Shown: positions 24,226 to 37,200 of the stretch, one piece after another | How positions within the stretch are numbered: the first letter of the stretch is position 1 | Layout of the letters: each line of letters starts with the position of its first letter | Assembly (NCBI RefSeq): GCF_003945595.2 | Contig: NW_024104140.1 | Location: 1,550,001 to 1,614,000, forward strand | Direction: 5' to 3' | DNA from: Pipra filicauda | Lineage: Eukaryota; Chordata; Aves; Passeriformes; Pipridae | Length of the DNA: 64,000 bases | Translations under genes and position numbers: made by a program | Notes under the pieces: model-generated | Told to the model about the DNA's origin: nothing | The model's input: only the letters and a program-made list of their open reading frames with translations | Databases searched by the model: none

Positions 24226-24254
24226 ATGGATTAACCAAAATGGATTAACCCAAA
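24226..24254 (+). repeat. 14-bp tandem duplication carrying two GGATTA motifs
   Basis: ATGGATTAACCAAA (24226-24239) is repeated next to itself (24240-24254) with one added C. Each copy contains GGATTA (24228-24233 and 24242-24247), the core recognised by K50 homeodomains such as OTX and PITX. Whether this matters is unknown. Confidence 0.8.
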
Positions 24255-26371
24255 CTAAGGTGTCCTCTGTGCTATTGTTTTTTCAGGTTTTCTGTGTCCT
24301 GCTGCATCATGCTGCATAAGCTCACCGTTGTGTGAGTTTGGTGGGGACTGGATCAGGCCAGTACTGCCAGTCTGAATAATTTTATTGCAACCTGTGCAGT
24401 CTGGGGGTGTTTTCACAGCCTTCTCAGGAAGAACCAGATGGAAGGCGGCCTGACAAATCTGCCCTTATTCAAAATCGGTCACTTTCTATAGCTGACCGTA
24501 AGACAGAGCCAAGTCAAATGGCTATTCTTCTCCACTCGTATACTGAAGTGAAGCATCCATTTTTAGCTTCAAAAGCATGACCAAAAGCATGAAGGCAGTT
24601 ACTCCAAGCTTGGGGAGGGTGAGGTGCTGTGGGTAGCCTAGCACGGAGAAGTGAGAGGGTGCAAGTAGTAGTGGAGGGGAGAGGCATGGCAGAAAGAGAA
24701 GAATTGAGCTTGGAAGAAGGGCTGAGTGCATCAGGGCTGGTTATTGGGTCCCTGCCCAGAGTGGAAGGACAGAGATGAGGCATTGTCATCCTTATTAGCT
24801 AACTGAGACTCAGAGGGGACTTGGTGAGAACCTATAAGAAGCTATAAGAGCTGAGGAACTCCTTCAGTGACCAGATTTTTAAGAAAGTGGTAGAACTCTG
24901 TGGGAAAGAAGCCACAGGGAAACAGCAGCAAGGCATGCCTTACTTGGGAGCTGGGCTCCTCTCTGTGATGGGGGTCCAGGCAAGGCAGGAAGACTTATGG
25001 ATGCAGGAGGGATACTGGCTCTCACAGCAATGGGAGGAGAAAGTTAAAGAGAAACGAAATGTCTTTCATTCTGTTTGGAAAATCATAATTAAAAGATTTG
25101 AAGCAATCATTTAGAGGTTCAGGTAAATAGAAATTATGTGCTTTTAAAGTATAGGAATAGAAGATTAAAACTACCCACAGGCTGTAATTATAACTCTTGC
25201 CCTCTGATCAGATTATCATGTTTCCAACAGGTGTAAGAGTGGCAGCTCTTGAAAAAATATTGTTCTAGTCTTACATGTAGAATGCTGTGCAGTTCACGGA
25301 AGACTTAACAGAATAACAGAAAAATTACTTGATAACCGTATACGTGAGGACAGACACTTCTTATGATAGTTATGGCTGTTAATTTTTATTCTTTTCTCTT
25401 TGTGCTGAGGTGAAAATGGAGAGGAAATGGGAACTGTAAAAATGAAAGGGTGCTTGTTCCTGCGGCTTGGGAGGGCAAGCGGAAGGGAAGCAAATTCCAC
25501 AACAAAGCAGCCAGGCTGAGTCACGGCTACTTGCTTATCACTTATGACTGACTTTGGAACTGAAAGTGTTATACACACTTTGTCAGAGGCATAGGGAGGC
25601 ATGGCTGTTTTAGAGGCTAGGCTGAGGACTATGAATCGTGTTTTCTCTTCTCTTGCTTTCAATCCCACAGCATTCACAAGGGTTTCTTGGACAACTTTTC
25701 TCCTGGTGGAGGGAGGTCTGAATAGCTGGCAGGACTGAGGATGACAAAAGATGACCTTGACCTTGCTGAGGAAAGTGTTTCCAGATTCTTGCAGTGGTCA
25801 GATATTTGTACCCTTCTCCCTTGACTGAGGGTCAGGCTGTGTTTGGACCACAGTACTTTCCATGCTCCTGCCTGTCTTCCTCCTGTGTATTGGAGAGGAT
25901 TGTCAGCTCCCCACCAGTACATACCTGCTGAAAGGAGCAGACATGCTAATTCCTACTACATGGACCTGAGTAAAATGACCTTGCAGGCTACATGAAAAGC
26001 AAATGAGGCAGTATTCATCTAGGTATTTGTGCAGTCCAGACTCCTCTCAGTGTCCCAGGTCTTCTCTGATGGACGGCCGCATTAGAAAAATGAGATTTGA
26101 ACACGTCTTTGCAGGCAGTGCAGAACGTGGGTCATGTGAATTTTCCACCTGAGCGTCTTCCATTATCTATGTTCAGTCAGGGTAAAGGAGAAAGAAAAGC
26201 TCTGATATTGCCAGTGTTATGCAGATTGTGTTTTCACAGATTTTACTTTTGAGAGTGAAGTGACTTGCCAATCCTCTGATGTGACATGTGATTTGGAGAT
26301 AAATTTCCATATGCTGTTTAAACCTTGTTGCTATCACAGTTCACTTGTCATTTATACAAAGAATACTCATA

Positions 26372-26407
26372 CCTTAAGTGGAATATCAACCTTAAGCGGA
26401 ATATCAA
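26372..26407 (+). repeat. 18-bp tandem duplication
   Basis: CCTTAAGTGGAATATCAA (26372-26389) is followed at once by a second copy (26390-26407) with a single T-to-C change. It is a small local duplication with no recognised element around it. Confidence 0.92.
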
Positions 26408-29400
26408 TGTAGAGTTACTACCTTGTAGATATTGTCATTCTGCAAATCCCTCTTCCTCATCCACTTCAACTTCGTTGTCGTGTTAGATGTAATGCCAGGA
26501 TGTAGCAGCTAACCAGAAGTCTACAAACAGGGATTTACGAAGTTCTTTATATTTCTGATATATTTATACAGTAAAACAAACCTGCTTTGGCTGGGCACTC
26601 AATGTCTTTGTGTCTCAGTAGCCACATAGTAGTTCTTTTTAACTTTCTCCTTCCACCTTTCCCATCTGTTCTGTGCAAGTACTTATTATGTCCTGACCTA
26701 CTTGGTCTTTGCTTTACACTAACATAGATTTGGATATTGCAGGGCCTCTGTTTCTGAAGCTGGTTGCCATTTTTAACGAGCATAACACTGAATTACGAAA
26801 TAAACCTTTTCTTGAATTAAATTCTTTGTAACTCTGGGTGTGTCCCAGAGAAGGAGAGGCAGTTTTTTGATCTTAAGTGATAGAGACAGTCATGCAAAGA
26901 TTGACAGGAACAACCTGAAAGGCCTGTGAAGTATTTTTTAGGTTCTTGTTTTTTATGACTACAATACTGTTGGCATTTCCTGCATTTGTGCCCATTCAAC
27001 TGTTGGACTTTGAATTTTATGCTTTGCTTTTATGACAAAAAATGATGTGAGACAGGTGCGCCTTCTGGTCTACTAAACAGAAGGAAAAAAAAAGAGTATT
27101 TCAGCATTAATTATAATTGTTTACTTTAAAATACTTCTGCTATTTTACCTTGGCTTTCCATTCTGGATGTACAGAATAGATTGTTAACTAAAGGATAAAA
27201 TAGAGCTTTGCCCTGAAAGATTGTGTTTCTGACATGCAATTTTATTGTTGCTCTTGCCTCTGTTTCCTCCATTAGCAAATGTTTAACACCAGTATCGTCT
27301 CATTTCTCTCTCATAAATCCTAATCAGAATGACAAATCTCTGGGGAAGAGAGCACTGCTCTAGGAGGGGGGGAAACAGAGATGAGAATATGTGCCACTAT
27401 TTAAATCTTGGGCTCCTGGGTATCACAGTAGTACCAAAAAAAAATTACAATTTTCAGAGTTTCACCACTAGTGGGGCTACTAGATATCTTCCTGCCCTAA
27501 GTCCCTAAATCCCATTAAAAATGGGCTAGGTCTGATTTTCTAGCAGTAGTGGAACAATTAGGAAGCAGTATGAATGTTAGGACCTTTCATTTTGCTAGTC
27601 TAAGGTGCCAAAGGCAATTTAAGCTCCTCATGTAAACAGCTCAATTATTTCCTGCCATGTATTTATAGTCAGGTAATTATTAGCAGTGAGTTTTATTTAT
27701 CTAGATTGCCTGAGCAGAAAGGAGATTTGTTCACAGGATACAGTTGTGGGGAGGAGAAACAGCCACCTGAATACCCTCAGGTGGTCTTCTTGAATACAAA
27801 AAGTCCTTGGCCCTGAAGAGGCAAGTGTGTGCACCAGCTGGGAGAGAACGTCTCACCACACAACTCTGGGCCAGGAATAGGCAGCGGGGCACTTTGGGAG
27901 ATTGCTGCTCTTAAATAGCTACCAAAGGGAGCAGCACTCGTGCTTGAGGCACACTAACCACACCAGAGCCACAGATAATCCATTGTCCTGAAGGCTAAGG
28001 AACAAATAGGGAAATTGGGCCAAGGGGTGCTCCTGGAACGATGCTTCCTGGGAGGGACCTTTTCAGGCCAAGGTCAGGTGAAGAACTGAAGACACGTATT
28101 ATGTGTTCAGCTTTCCAGTGCTTAACCAGCCTCATGTACGTATGTGGACACAAGATTTCATCTTTATTAGGCTGCAGACCCCTCACCATACTGCCAGTCT
28201 TCCTCAGCTGCATTGCATCTCGTCCTGACTGTCTATTCTCTTTTATGGACAATGACACCATTTCCAACCTTTTCACGCAAGGACATGATAGCTAAAAGAT
28301 GATGCCATTGCACTCAAAAGGACAGGTTGGGCTTTAACATCCTGAGGACGTGGAAACATGTCTCTGTTTAGTGAGTCACTCTGGAGAACCATGTCAGTGC
28401 AGCGCAGGCTTTGTTCCTCACAGTGCACCACTACCTGTGGGACGTCTCTGTGTTACCGTAAGGAAGTGGGAGATGAGAATGTCCGCAGAAGGCAAAATGA
28501 GGTGAAACAATAGCCAGCAATCCTGAACGGTGGTCAGAAAAAAACAGGTGCCCGTGTGGATTTTTCTAGTGAAAATATATGTGGGCCAAAGATGCTAGTG
28601 ATCCTAGGGAGGAAGGAAAAGAGAGTGAAAGTAGCTGCAGAAAGTCACTGTGAAGGTCCTCAGAAGGAAAGGGAGAAATATATGAAAACTTTGGGTCACA
28701 TGCAGACTGCATGAAAATCCACAGCTGACTTTAATGGGATGGATCTCCTTTGAGTTGCAGCGATGGTTTTGCTTTGGAGGTCTTGTCATGTAAAGTAAAG
28801 CAGTTGTGTGGGAGTCATACTGTGAGACTCATCAACCTCTGTAGGAAACAAAAAACAAAGGAAGGGTAAAAAATCTGGTCTTCTCTCTGAAGAAACTTTA
28901 GGAAGCTGAAAGGACTGGGAAAGTCATATGTGTGCCTTGGCATCACCACATGGGTGTCTCCTCCCTCTGCCAAGACACTTACCACCACAGGGCTGCCTAC
29001 CAGGAATGCAAGTGACTGTCAGTCTCTTGAGGTGCATTGCCTTCACTTGCCCTGAGAGCCTGGGTTGTGTTTGGAGGTAATGAGCCTATCTGTGCAAACT
29101 GGGTGGGTCTGTGTGCCACCTTCCTCTGCAGAGTGCAAACCCACCCTTTGCATCCCAAATGTCTCTCAAGGGCCTGATGCTGGGCTGCCTGAGCTCTTGG
29201 GAGCTTCATCCCATGATTTCTGACTCTGACCTTTATCATATAAAGAATTTGAGACATCATCCTATATGCCCTCTTTTTTTCATAACAATAAGGATGACAA
29301 AAGGAAAATTAAGGCAGATGGAAGCTTCTAGTAAGTCATTACTTTGCAATCATTATCCTTTTTTTTTCTCCCATGCAATGATTGTTTCCATGGAGACCAG

Positions 29401-30559
29401 AGCAAACCAGTGGCTATGAGCGTGCATTCTGCTGGTTCCTGTTTCCACAGAAACATGTACACTGGATTGCCAGAAATGAAGTTACTATTGTCCAGACAAG
29501 CAAAGTGGCATGGTTCAGAAATAACAAGTTTCCTTCCAATTTTGTGCTCAGATGGTCAGTCACAGAGAGTCTGGGAGGAGCAGAGCATCTCACAACAGTA
29601 CTCACAATTGCAATGTGCTAATCCTGAGGAGTTTGGCTGACTTGTGCTACCAGAGACTGCTCTATCAGCCCAGTTGGGTGCCATCCTTGGCAGGCTATGA
29701 GAGCAGGTATATTTGCCTTGTAGGCGTGTACAATATACGTGTGGTCTTGTGAGGGGCATCCAACATACATAACAGAAGGATTTCCCAGAGACATATGCTT
29801 GTTCTCTTCAGAATCTGGGGACAGCTCCTCCATTGTTCTCACTGCAGAAGCTTTCAGAGGACCAAGAAAATAATCTGCTTAGGTGACTAGTGTTTGATGC
29901 TACAAGAAGCACTTCCTTTGTGCTTGGTATAACTGCTCAGGTTGTATTGCTGGTTGATGCAAAACCAGCCTGAGTTTAGGAAGCAGACAGTTGGCTGATG
30001 TGAACTTCAAGTTGGATAGGGAATACACTGTGGTGTACCACACTGTCAGAAATCGAGTTTATTTAGGTGTCAGGAAAATTAAGGTTTGATTTAATTTCTT
30101 ATCAATATTTGTACAAACTGCTTTATACGCAGCAGTAGACAAGTTGATCCTTTGTGTGGCTATAAATATGCAGCATTTCGTATGCTTTTGTTTGTAAGAG
30201 TTTTGTCACTGAAAATTGTCAATTCTGTCTAGGAGGTGCACATTTTTGATTGCAGTTTTTTGGCTCTTTAAACAAACCTTAAGAGCAGTGACACTGGAGA
30301 AGGGCTTGGGAAATGATACCCACTCCAGCTAACATTGCCTTCATTTGGGGCATCACATCAATTTCATTTTGATCCAATTGCATTTCTTTAGGAATAAAAA
30401 AAGGAATTTATTTTGAGATTGGAGACATGGTTTTAATGTACTGGATTGTCATTAATATCCAGATTAAGGGCCATTGTGGGATTTGAAAATATCTCAAAAG
30501 CCTGACCCTCACATTCAAAACTCTATTTGCCCTAGTTGTTGGGTCAGGTATTTTTTAAT

Positions 30560-31110
30560 TTGTTCCAGAGAAGGACAGATATGAAGCCCAGAAGGGACAT
30601 ACAGCCCAACCTGCTGCAATGGAGATGATATGCTTTCATCTATCACTGCTGTATATAGGACCATAACCTTGTGGAATAAGCTTCCCTGCCAAGAAAATAT
30701 TCTTTCTGAATTTGAAGTAGAAAAAAGAATCCACTGCTTTCAGAAATGGCTTGTCCTAATGGTTAATCATCCTTGCTGTAACAAATTGTTCCTTGTTTCT
30801 AATTTGTCTGGCATTAACTTCCAGCCAGTGAGTTTATGCATGGTTTTTTTATCCATTTTAAAATCCCTTTAATATTTGTGATTTTCTCTCTCTGAATCTG
30901 CCTGTAATCAATCTGACTCTGTAATCAAGTCACCTTTCTATCTCCTAGATTTTTTATTTTTTTTTTTTTTTTTGGGATAAGATAAGCAGCTCAGGCTCCT
31001 TGAATCAATAAGGCTGTCCTCAAACCTCAATTTCTTTCTTCATGACAGTCTCTTCAATTTTTTTAGCACCTCTTTAAAAGTATAAGGAAATCTATTTTTA
31101 ACATTCCTTT
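30560..31110 (-). mobile_element. Ancient CR1 LINE 3' region, minus strand
   Basis: Reading left to right, this resembles the reverse complement of an old CR1 3' end: 'acaaattgttccttgtttct' and 'aatttgtctggcattaactt' (about 30780-30820), 'aaaatccctttaatatttgt', 'gtaatcaagtcacctttcta' (about 30924), 'gataagataagcagctcagg' with 'ctccttgaatcaataaggct', then 'tcttcaatttttttagcacc'. These match the usual order of an ancient amniote CR1. A T run (30957-30973) has expanded inside it. The beginning ('gagaaggacagatatgaagc', near 30569) fits the very 3' part. Divergence is high and no frame survives. Confidence 0.72.
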
Positions 31111-31848
31111 AAAAGCATAGACAATTGAACAGGTTATGGGATTCAGATATTCAGTTCTGTTTAGAAAGCTGGAAAGGCCTCAGTGCTAAATCCTGTTCCC
31201 TCATTCATACACATGGAAACCCATTTACTTGTTTAATGTCATGTTGCACTAGGGACTTACGTGTAATTTTGCCTGTTGTAGGTGCTAAATCTTTTTTTCC
31301 TCCCTTCAGCACACAGTTTTCTGATGTGGCTTAGGGTCTTTAAGCTGGCTGGTGCTACCTGTTTAAATCAGACAATAGCTTGGAGCTTTTAACCTGCATA
31401 TCTAAATTTTGCCACCCGAGCCTCAATCATTTGTCCAGTTTTATGAGGCATTGTGGGTGTCTGGATGTGGAACATCAACACAGAGCTGCTTTGGCACACT
31501 CAGTGAGGTACTAGGTGACCAGGTACTGTCTGTCACACTCCGACTTCAAAGACTTGATCTTCCTAGAGGTCTGGCAAAAAAATTAAAATGTGCATGATAC
31601 ATGTGCTCTGTACTAAGGAGTTGTACAACTGCAGTGCGGGGAACTGGAAATGCTCTTCACGTTGGAGTGGTTACCTTTCCTGGAACCATTACTCATTTAT
31701 TTGCCTTCCCATGTGTTACGCTGTGCAGCCTTTCATCTTCTGCAAAGAACATTAATTTCTTTAAAAGATATTCATTTTAAGTGGGTGTATTCTATTTTTG
31801 ACACATTCATTTCATATCATTAGAATATCACCCTGCAGCGCTGGGGTG

Positions 31849-31869
31849 TATTTATTTATTTATTTATTA
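31849..31869 (+). repeat. (TTTA)n microsatellite
   Basis: Five tandem TTTA units, slightly interrupted at the right end. Confidence 0.9.
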
Positions 31870-32369
31870 ATTTTCCATTTCTCTTAGATCTGCAACCGGC
31901 TGTCACTGTGGCATCTTTCCTCCATGTGAGTCAGGAGAGGAGCTGATTTCTCAAGTCATCTGTATCTTCCATGTGTCAAGCTGTCAGCTGTACACCAACA
32001 GAGGTGGAACAAAGTAATCAGCTGCAAATTGCTTTGGGGCTCTGCTGATGGGAGAGGAAAGGGCTTCTCCCACACCCTTAGGACGTTGGGAAGCTGGGTG
32101 GAAAAGGTAGCTAAAGACATTGATCTCTCGCTCCTGGAACTCTGAACACAGCCGTAGCTGAGGGCTGAAACTGTATTCAGCTGCCAAGCATGCTAAGGTT
32201 TGTTTAGCAAGCTGACTGTTGGGAGATGAATGAGGGGTACCCAGTAAGGCAGGCAACCTCTGACATAGGTGCAGAGGGGAGTCTGGGTGCCCTTGACCCT
32301 AGTTGACATAGGATACAGCAGACAGCTTTCTGTAGCAGGGAAGTGGGCCACTGAGGTCTTCCTCTGTAT

Positions 32370-32407
32370 CTTAGACATCTTTTCTGACCTAAACGATTCT
32401 ATGATTC
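32370..32407 (+). mobile_element. CR1 LINE 3' tail fragment
   Basis: 'tcttttctgacctaaacgat' followed by 'tctatgattc' is the last 35-40 bases of a plus-strand CR1 (usual form 'cttttccaacctaaacgatt'). Little CR1 sequence can be seen upstream, so it is a severely truncated insertion. Confidence 0.75.
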
Positions 32408-33672
32408 CCACATCACTCTCCCCCATCTGCTGCGCTACTGCAGTTGCAATGGGGAGTATGGAGAGGTCCAGTTTTCCAGCAAACTTCTTCAGAAGGAAAA
32501 TAACCCTTTCCTTCCTTGATCTCTGGAATGAACTGCAAAATACCTGCTGGTTACTGCAGATGGAAGTTTGGAGGTGAGGATCTTGCGAAATAAACAGTTC
32601 TGTTGTTGCTTTCCCAGATGGCCTTAATGTTATCCTGCTGGTGGGTACCTGAACAAGATACTGGACTAATTTGTATTGGCTCCATTTACTAGCAGCCATC
32701 TTTCTGCTCATAGGGAAACTGATGACACAACAGGCAGAAAAAGAGTTGTTTAGAGTCAAAAAAAACCAACCGGTAATGATGGGGACTCTTTGGACCAGAA
32801 TTCAGAATCTGAATGGGAGAAGAGAACAGCTGAAGAAATTTATATATGTGTGTGATGTAAAGTGTTTGAGGTATTTACATAGCAGAAACATAGCAAGAGA
32901 CCAAATAATTCTCTGAACTTCTTGCAGTTGGGCAAGTAATTAAAAAAAAAAAAGTTTAAATTATTTACTATAGATCCCTGACCAATTTTTTGCTGAAGGA
33001 GTTACTCAGTGCTCTCTGGTGCTTTTCATTCCCTGTCAGGGTGCTTTATGGTAACAAGATATTGCAAGCAGCAGGTGTCCACAGCCAGCTTGGCCTGTGT
33101 GGGGTGCATGACTCTGGGGGATTCCCAGGCAGGAGAAGGCAGTCACTGTGTCAGAGCTCATCAAACTCTTGTTTGATAAATCTTTGCTAATTTGGAAGGA
33201 TCATATCTGGAACAGACAAACACAGGCAACAGGTGCAACAGCAATGCATGACGACCTTTAATTCACAGGGTGGCAGATTTGTCTCGGAGCAGGAGAGAAA
33301 CAAAATACAGTGAAGCTGACCAGGGCATGTTTGTCAGCCAGGGCCTTCACTTCAACCTGTTCCAGACTATGCCTCTTCTGCAGGCTGTGCTGTTGTGTGC
33401 AGAGCTGCCTTCAGGGCATTTTAATTAAGTGTGCATACAGCTCTGCCTTACTACCAGGAGGTCAGGAAAAATGTCAGTTCCTCAGTGTAGAAGCCTGGAA
33501 GACAAGGGGGCTAGTGTGTATGTCCCAAACACTGATAGATAGCTGTGGAACCAATTGAGCATTACTGGTAATAAGAGCCAAGGATTGTTGCTGATAAAAT
33601 GCTGTGAGAAAGAAGAGGATGTGGCTGCAGAAGGGCCCATATGGAGGTAAGGCACCACATTCCTGGGACAAA

Positions 33673-34244
33673 TGTCCTGGTTCTGGCTCCTGGAGACAAG
33701 CACAACACAGCCCAGGGCAGGTGTAGGAATGAAGGGAAGAAGTGGCCATGGACTGTATGGGGGGAACAAGACCACCCGTGAAGGCCTCCAACCCACTTCC
33801 AGGAAAGTCTACAGGAATGGACTGTGCATGGTAATTGATATGCATAAAAAGTGATAAATTTATTGCCAGGTTGCACAAATTTATGTATAAAAAGGTTCTC
33901 CCACCGAGCCCGGATGTGTGAGACTCCCCAGGACACACTAGCTGGATTTACGCTGGACCAGGGGCTGGCGATCTCTCTTTTCCCTTCATTCCCTCTCCCC
34001 TCTTTAATTCATCTCTCTCTTTCTCTCTTCCCTTTCACCCTACCCTGTTATCCAAAACCCACTCTTGTGAGCTTATATAGAAGGTCAGGGACTAACTTAT
34101 ACCAATTCCCATATCAAGGGTGTAATTCATTAATAGAACTTTACAAGATTTTGCGGACCCTCTGACTTTTGTCATTTCTTTTGACTGTGAGCATCTATGA
34201 ATCTCAGGTGCTCCCTTCACCTTAAGGTTGAGATGTCACAATGA
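33673..34244 (+). mobile_element. Endogenous retrovirus LTR, probably solo, plus strand
   Basis: The left end TGTCCTGGTTCTGGC is of the kind found on bird ERV LTRs. TATAAAAAGG at 33886-33895 is a strong TATA box about 213 bp in, and a pyrimidine-rich tract follows (33968-34054), then 'ttgcggaccctctgactttt'. The right end is unclear: 'gatgtcaca' at 34232-34240 gives the expected ...CA. However, the exact hexamer GACAAA flanks 33667-33672 and 34245-34250, which would be a 6-bp duplication of ERVK type but needs the LTR to end in ...GA. No internal retroviral sequence is seen on either side. Minus-strand frames of 104-154 codons across the left part are not viral genes and lack domains. Confidence 0.72.
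33886..33895 (+). promoter_or_regulatory. TATA box of the plus-strand LTR
   Basis: TATAAAAAGG matches the consensus well and sits where the U3/R border of the LTR is expected. It would start transcription rightwards from about 33920. Confidence 0.65.
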
Positions 34245-37200
34245 GACAAAAAAATAGAGTGAAAAAGCTGGTACAAGCTCCAACCTCTCCTCTGTATCAT
34301 TTGGCATACAGACCCAAGCCAGTCAACAAGTTTTGTTGTCTCACCAGGTTTCATCTTTGTCCTGCCAGTAAGCACATGACATGGTACATATTTCACAGTG
34401 CCTGCTCATGGGTCAAGAATTATGATGGCACAGAAACTCCCTGTGGTGCTTTCAAATCTCACTGCTCTGAGAGCCATCAGCAGTCAGTTGTTGCTGCCTA
34501 TCCCATGCCAGTGCAGGATGGTGTTTTTTAGTGCCAGCTAAAAAAACTACCCTCATGGGCAGTTTAATATGCAGGATGACAAACTGGGACTGAGACACGA
34601 GTAGTATCATCTTCTGCCAACTCCATGGCCACTTCCAGTGGGCAGCAGCGGTGGGAATGTCTTAGCCTGCTGCAGCCAGAGTCACAGCTCTCACTGTCAG
34701 ACAGCTGGATCCCTGTTTGGACAATTTGCCTGTGCATGCTTTTTCAATGATATCTGACACGTACATACAGCAGTGGGCACCCTGTGTCTGAGCAGGTGCT
34801 AATAGGGAAGCCAGGACCCTATTTGTTCTTCGCCCCAAAAGAAAGTAGTAAGGCTGGATACAGGAGTGCTACAATGGTGTCAGGATGGAGTGGTGGCACT
34901 GAGTATGGATGAGAGGCTAGTCTGCATGTAACTGGAGGTCTGTGTTCTCTATAACTGGAGGGAAGGAGAAGGAAAGTGAGGAGGAAACCTGGTGCGAGCC
35001 TAGTCCTTTGGTCTTATGTGTTTATGTGAGGGATGTTCTAGACACATTGCCAAGCAGTTCAGTGTCTCTGGAGTTTGCAGTAAATTCACAACAGTCAACC
35101 CATTAGGTTTACAGAAGAGGATTTACAGTTATTGTGAAACTTCCCAGGAGATGCTGTTATATATAGGCTTAAGTTCATCTTAGTGTGGAAGCAGGGTACA
35201 GCCCTCAGAAGAACAATTTTATTCTTGAATTTTTGATGTAGCAGCTTCTCTGAAATATATCTGCAGTTTTCCCGGTTTTAGTTTTCTATGTGGTTTTTTT
35301 TTTTTTTTTTTTTTTTCTCTTCTCTGTTTAGCACCAATTCAGGGAAATCAGGCCCAATAGTTTTGAGTTGTGATTTGTGAGAAGTGCTCCTACTGTGTGA
35401 GAAATATACTAGTATCCTGACAGAAATCAAATTAGTTATATGGTATTACACTAACTCGATATTTTTTACTTCTTTTCCTTTAGAGATTCATGCACTAAAA
35501 CTTTGAAATGTGCTGCCTCACAGCAGAGAGGCTTCTGTAACAATTCCTAAGTGATATGTAGTTGTAATCACTTCAGTTACTTCATATGCTCACTAGAAAG
35601 TCAATAGTTTACTGTTTCCTTACAGATATGCCTGTAGATTATACAGACCGGCTAACAGGAAACAAATTCAGAGGCTAAAAGCTTTTGAGAGAGGACTTTT
35701 CTCAAGGCACCAGATATTGACAAATGTTTGCCAAATATGTATCAATAGATGGTTCATAAATATATTTTTGCTTTTGTAACAGCAGAGGAAATAGAAATCT
35801 TTTAGTTTATAGAAAGCTAAGGTCATAGTAAAGAGACAGTAGTACCTTTTACCTCTGCTGAATACCCCTGGGGGGTAGACATATTTCTAGTGGTGATGAA
35901 AATGCATTGTGATTACCAGGCTGAGAGGGACACTGTGACACAGGTCAGGGGAGAAAAATTGATTTTTGACAGTTCAGGTGCCAAGAAAGTGGGTGGATAG
36001 AAAGTGAAAAACATTGCTTTTATGGGAGGAAGTTGAAGGACTAATCAGCTATAGCAGCAGAGTAATTTTCACCTTTATGCTGTGTGTTTGCATCAGTATA
36101 CAAGACAGGGAGAGACTGGTGCCTTTCTACTCTCCCTTTCTGAAAAAGTCTACTTAGCTTTAATGAACCATTTTATGAGTGCATGTCTCATGCCATGATT
36201 TACATGTCCAGGTTCACCCAAGAGCTTCTGGTCCCCAGAAGGACCTGTGAGACTGTGTCCAGGGCTGCAGTGAGGTTTGAGCCCTGTCTAGTCAACAAAG
36301 CAGAGGCAGTGGGCATCACATATGGGTGGCAGGGAACAGTCCTCCCTAACCCAGGGACATCCAGGTTGTTATGATCAGGCTTACAGAGGGAAGGCTCCCT
36401 GTGAGGAGGAAGGGTCTGTTAAGCTCACTAGAGGCAGAAGACCAAGGTAACAGGTTACTGAGTTAGCCCATCCCTGTGGTGCCTGTCCTTTCTAGCTGGG
36501 AAAGCAGAACAACAGCAGCACTCTTTCATCCCACCTAGGTGCTCTGAAGCATCACATGATCCTCATGTTCTTTTCTGGGAACATCTTACCCAGAATGATG
36601 ACTTCTTTCTCAGCTGGAGCTTTTAGCTGAAATGGTTCCAGAGGAGATGCTTATGGTACGTTTTTGAAGTCGGGACAGAGCCAGAGATGCTGGCTTGGAA
36701 AGCCTCGTGGTGGGGGTTAAACTGGATGACTGCTATCTGCCTAATAGGTAACAAAAAATGCCTTCTTGCCTAGTGCTGGTTTCATTGTGAATAGCTTCTT
36801 GGAAAATACTGTGGTAGCTATATACAAGTGTGGTGTGGAGGTTTCCATTTTAGATTTAATTTTGCTCCTTAATAACAGTGCGCAAAAGATTTGCCAAACG
36901 TAGCACTCTTCAGACTAACTTGCATTTGTTCAGCCTGATGTAGAAAATTTAAATGCATCTAAATAATAACCATTTACCATGGTTCAGGCTGTGGCTTTCT
37001 GGACCACTTTTGTGTAAGGCACAGATGTGGCAGACAAATTCAACAGATTCTGGGGAGAAGAATCAGTTGTATGTTGGGAACAATTAACAATAAAAATAGA
37101 AAAATCCCCCTTAAAATTTTGTTCAGAAATCAAATACATACTAAAGTAAGTATCCACCACTTGCCAGAAGAAGGTCTAGGACTGATTACGTTTCAAGCCT

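Larger units (their letters stand above)
24001..30559. other. Long unique non-coding stretch
   Basis: No gene or mobile element recognised. It holds two small tandem duplications (24226-24254 and 26372-26407). The longest frame is 127 codons (25294-25677, minus), starting in sequence with no splice or domain evidence. The 27.64-27.73 kb part, with 'caggtaattattagcagtga', is AT-rich and homeodomain-site-like, but nothing firmer can be said. Confidence 0.55.
31111..33672. other. Mostly unique sequence
   Basis: Contains a short (TTTA)n tract and a CR1 3' tail (32.37-32.41 kb). The longest frame in the whole window, 188 codons on the minus strand (32193-32759), lies here. It reads antisense through the CR1 tail, shows no domain, and has no supporting splice or promoter context, so I do not call it a gene. 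Confidence 0.55.

Noticed and set aside
32193..32759. Longest open frame in the window, 188 codons, minus strand
   Set aside because: It reads antisense through a CR1 3' tail, has no recognisable domain, and long chance frames are expected in 64 kb.
33474..33938. 154-codon minus-strand frame and overlapping frames
   Set aside because: Runs from unique sequence into the LTR in antisense, with equally long overlapping frames; no viral or cellular domain.
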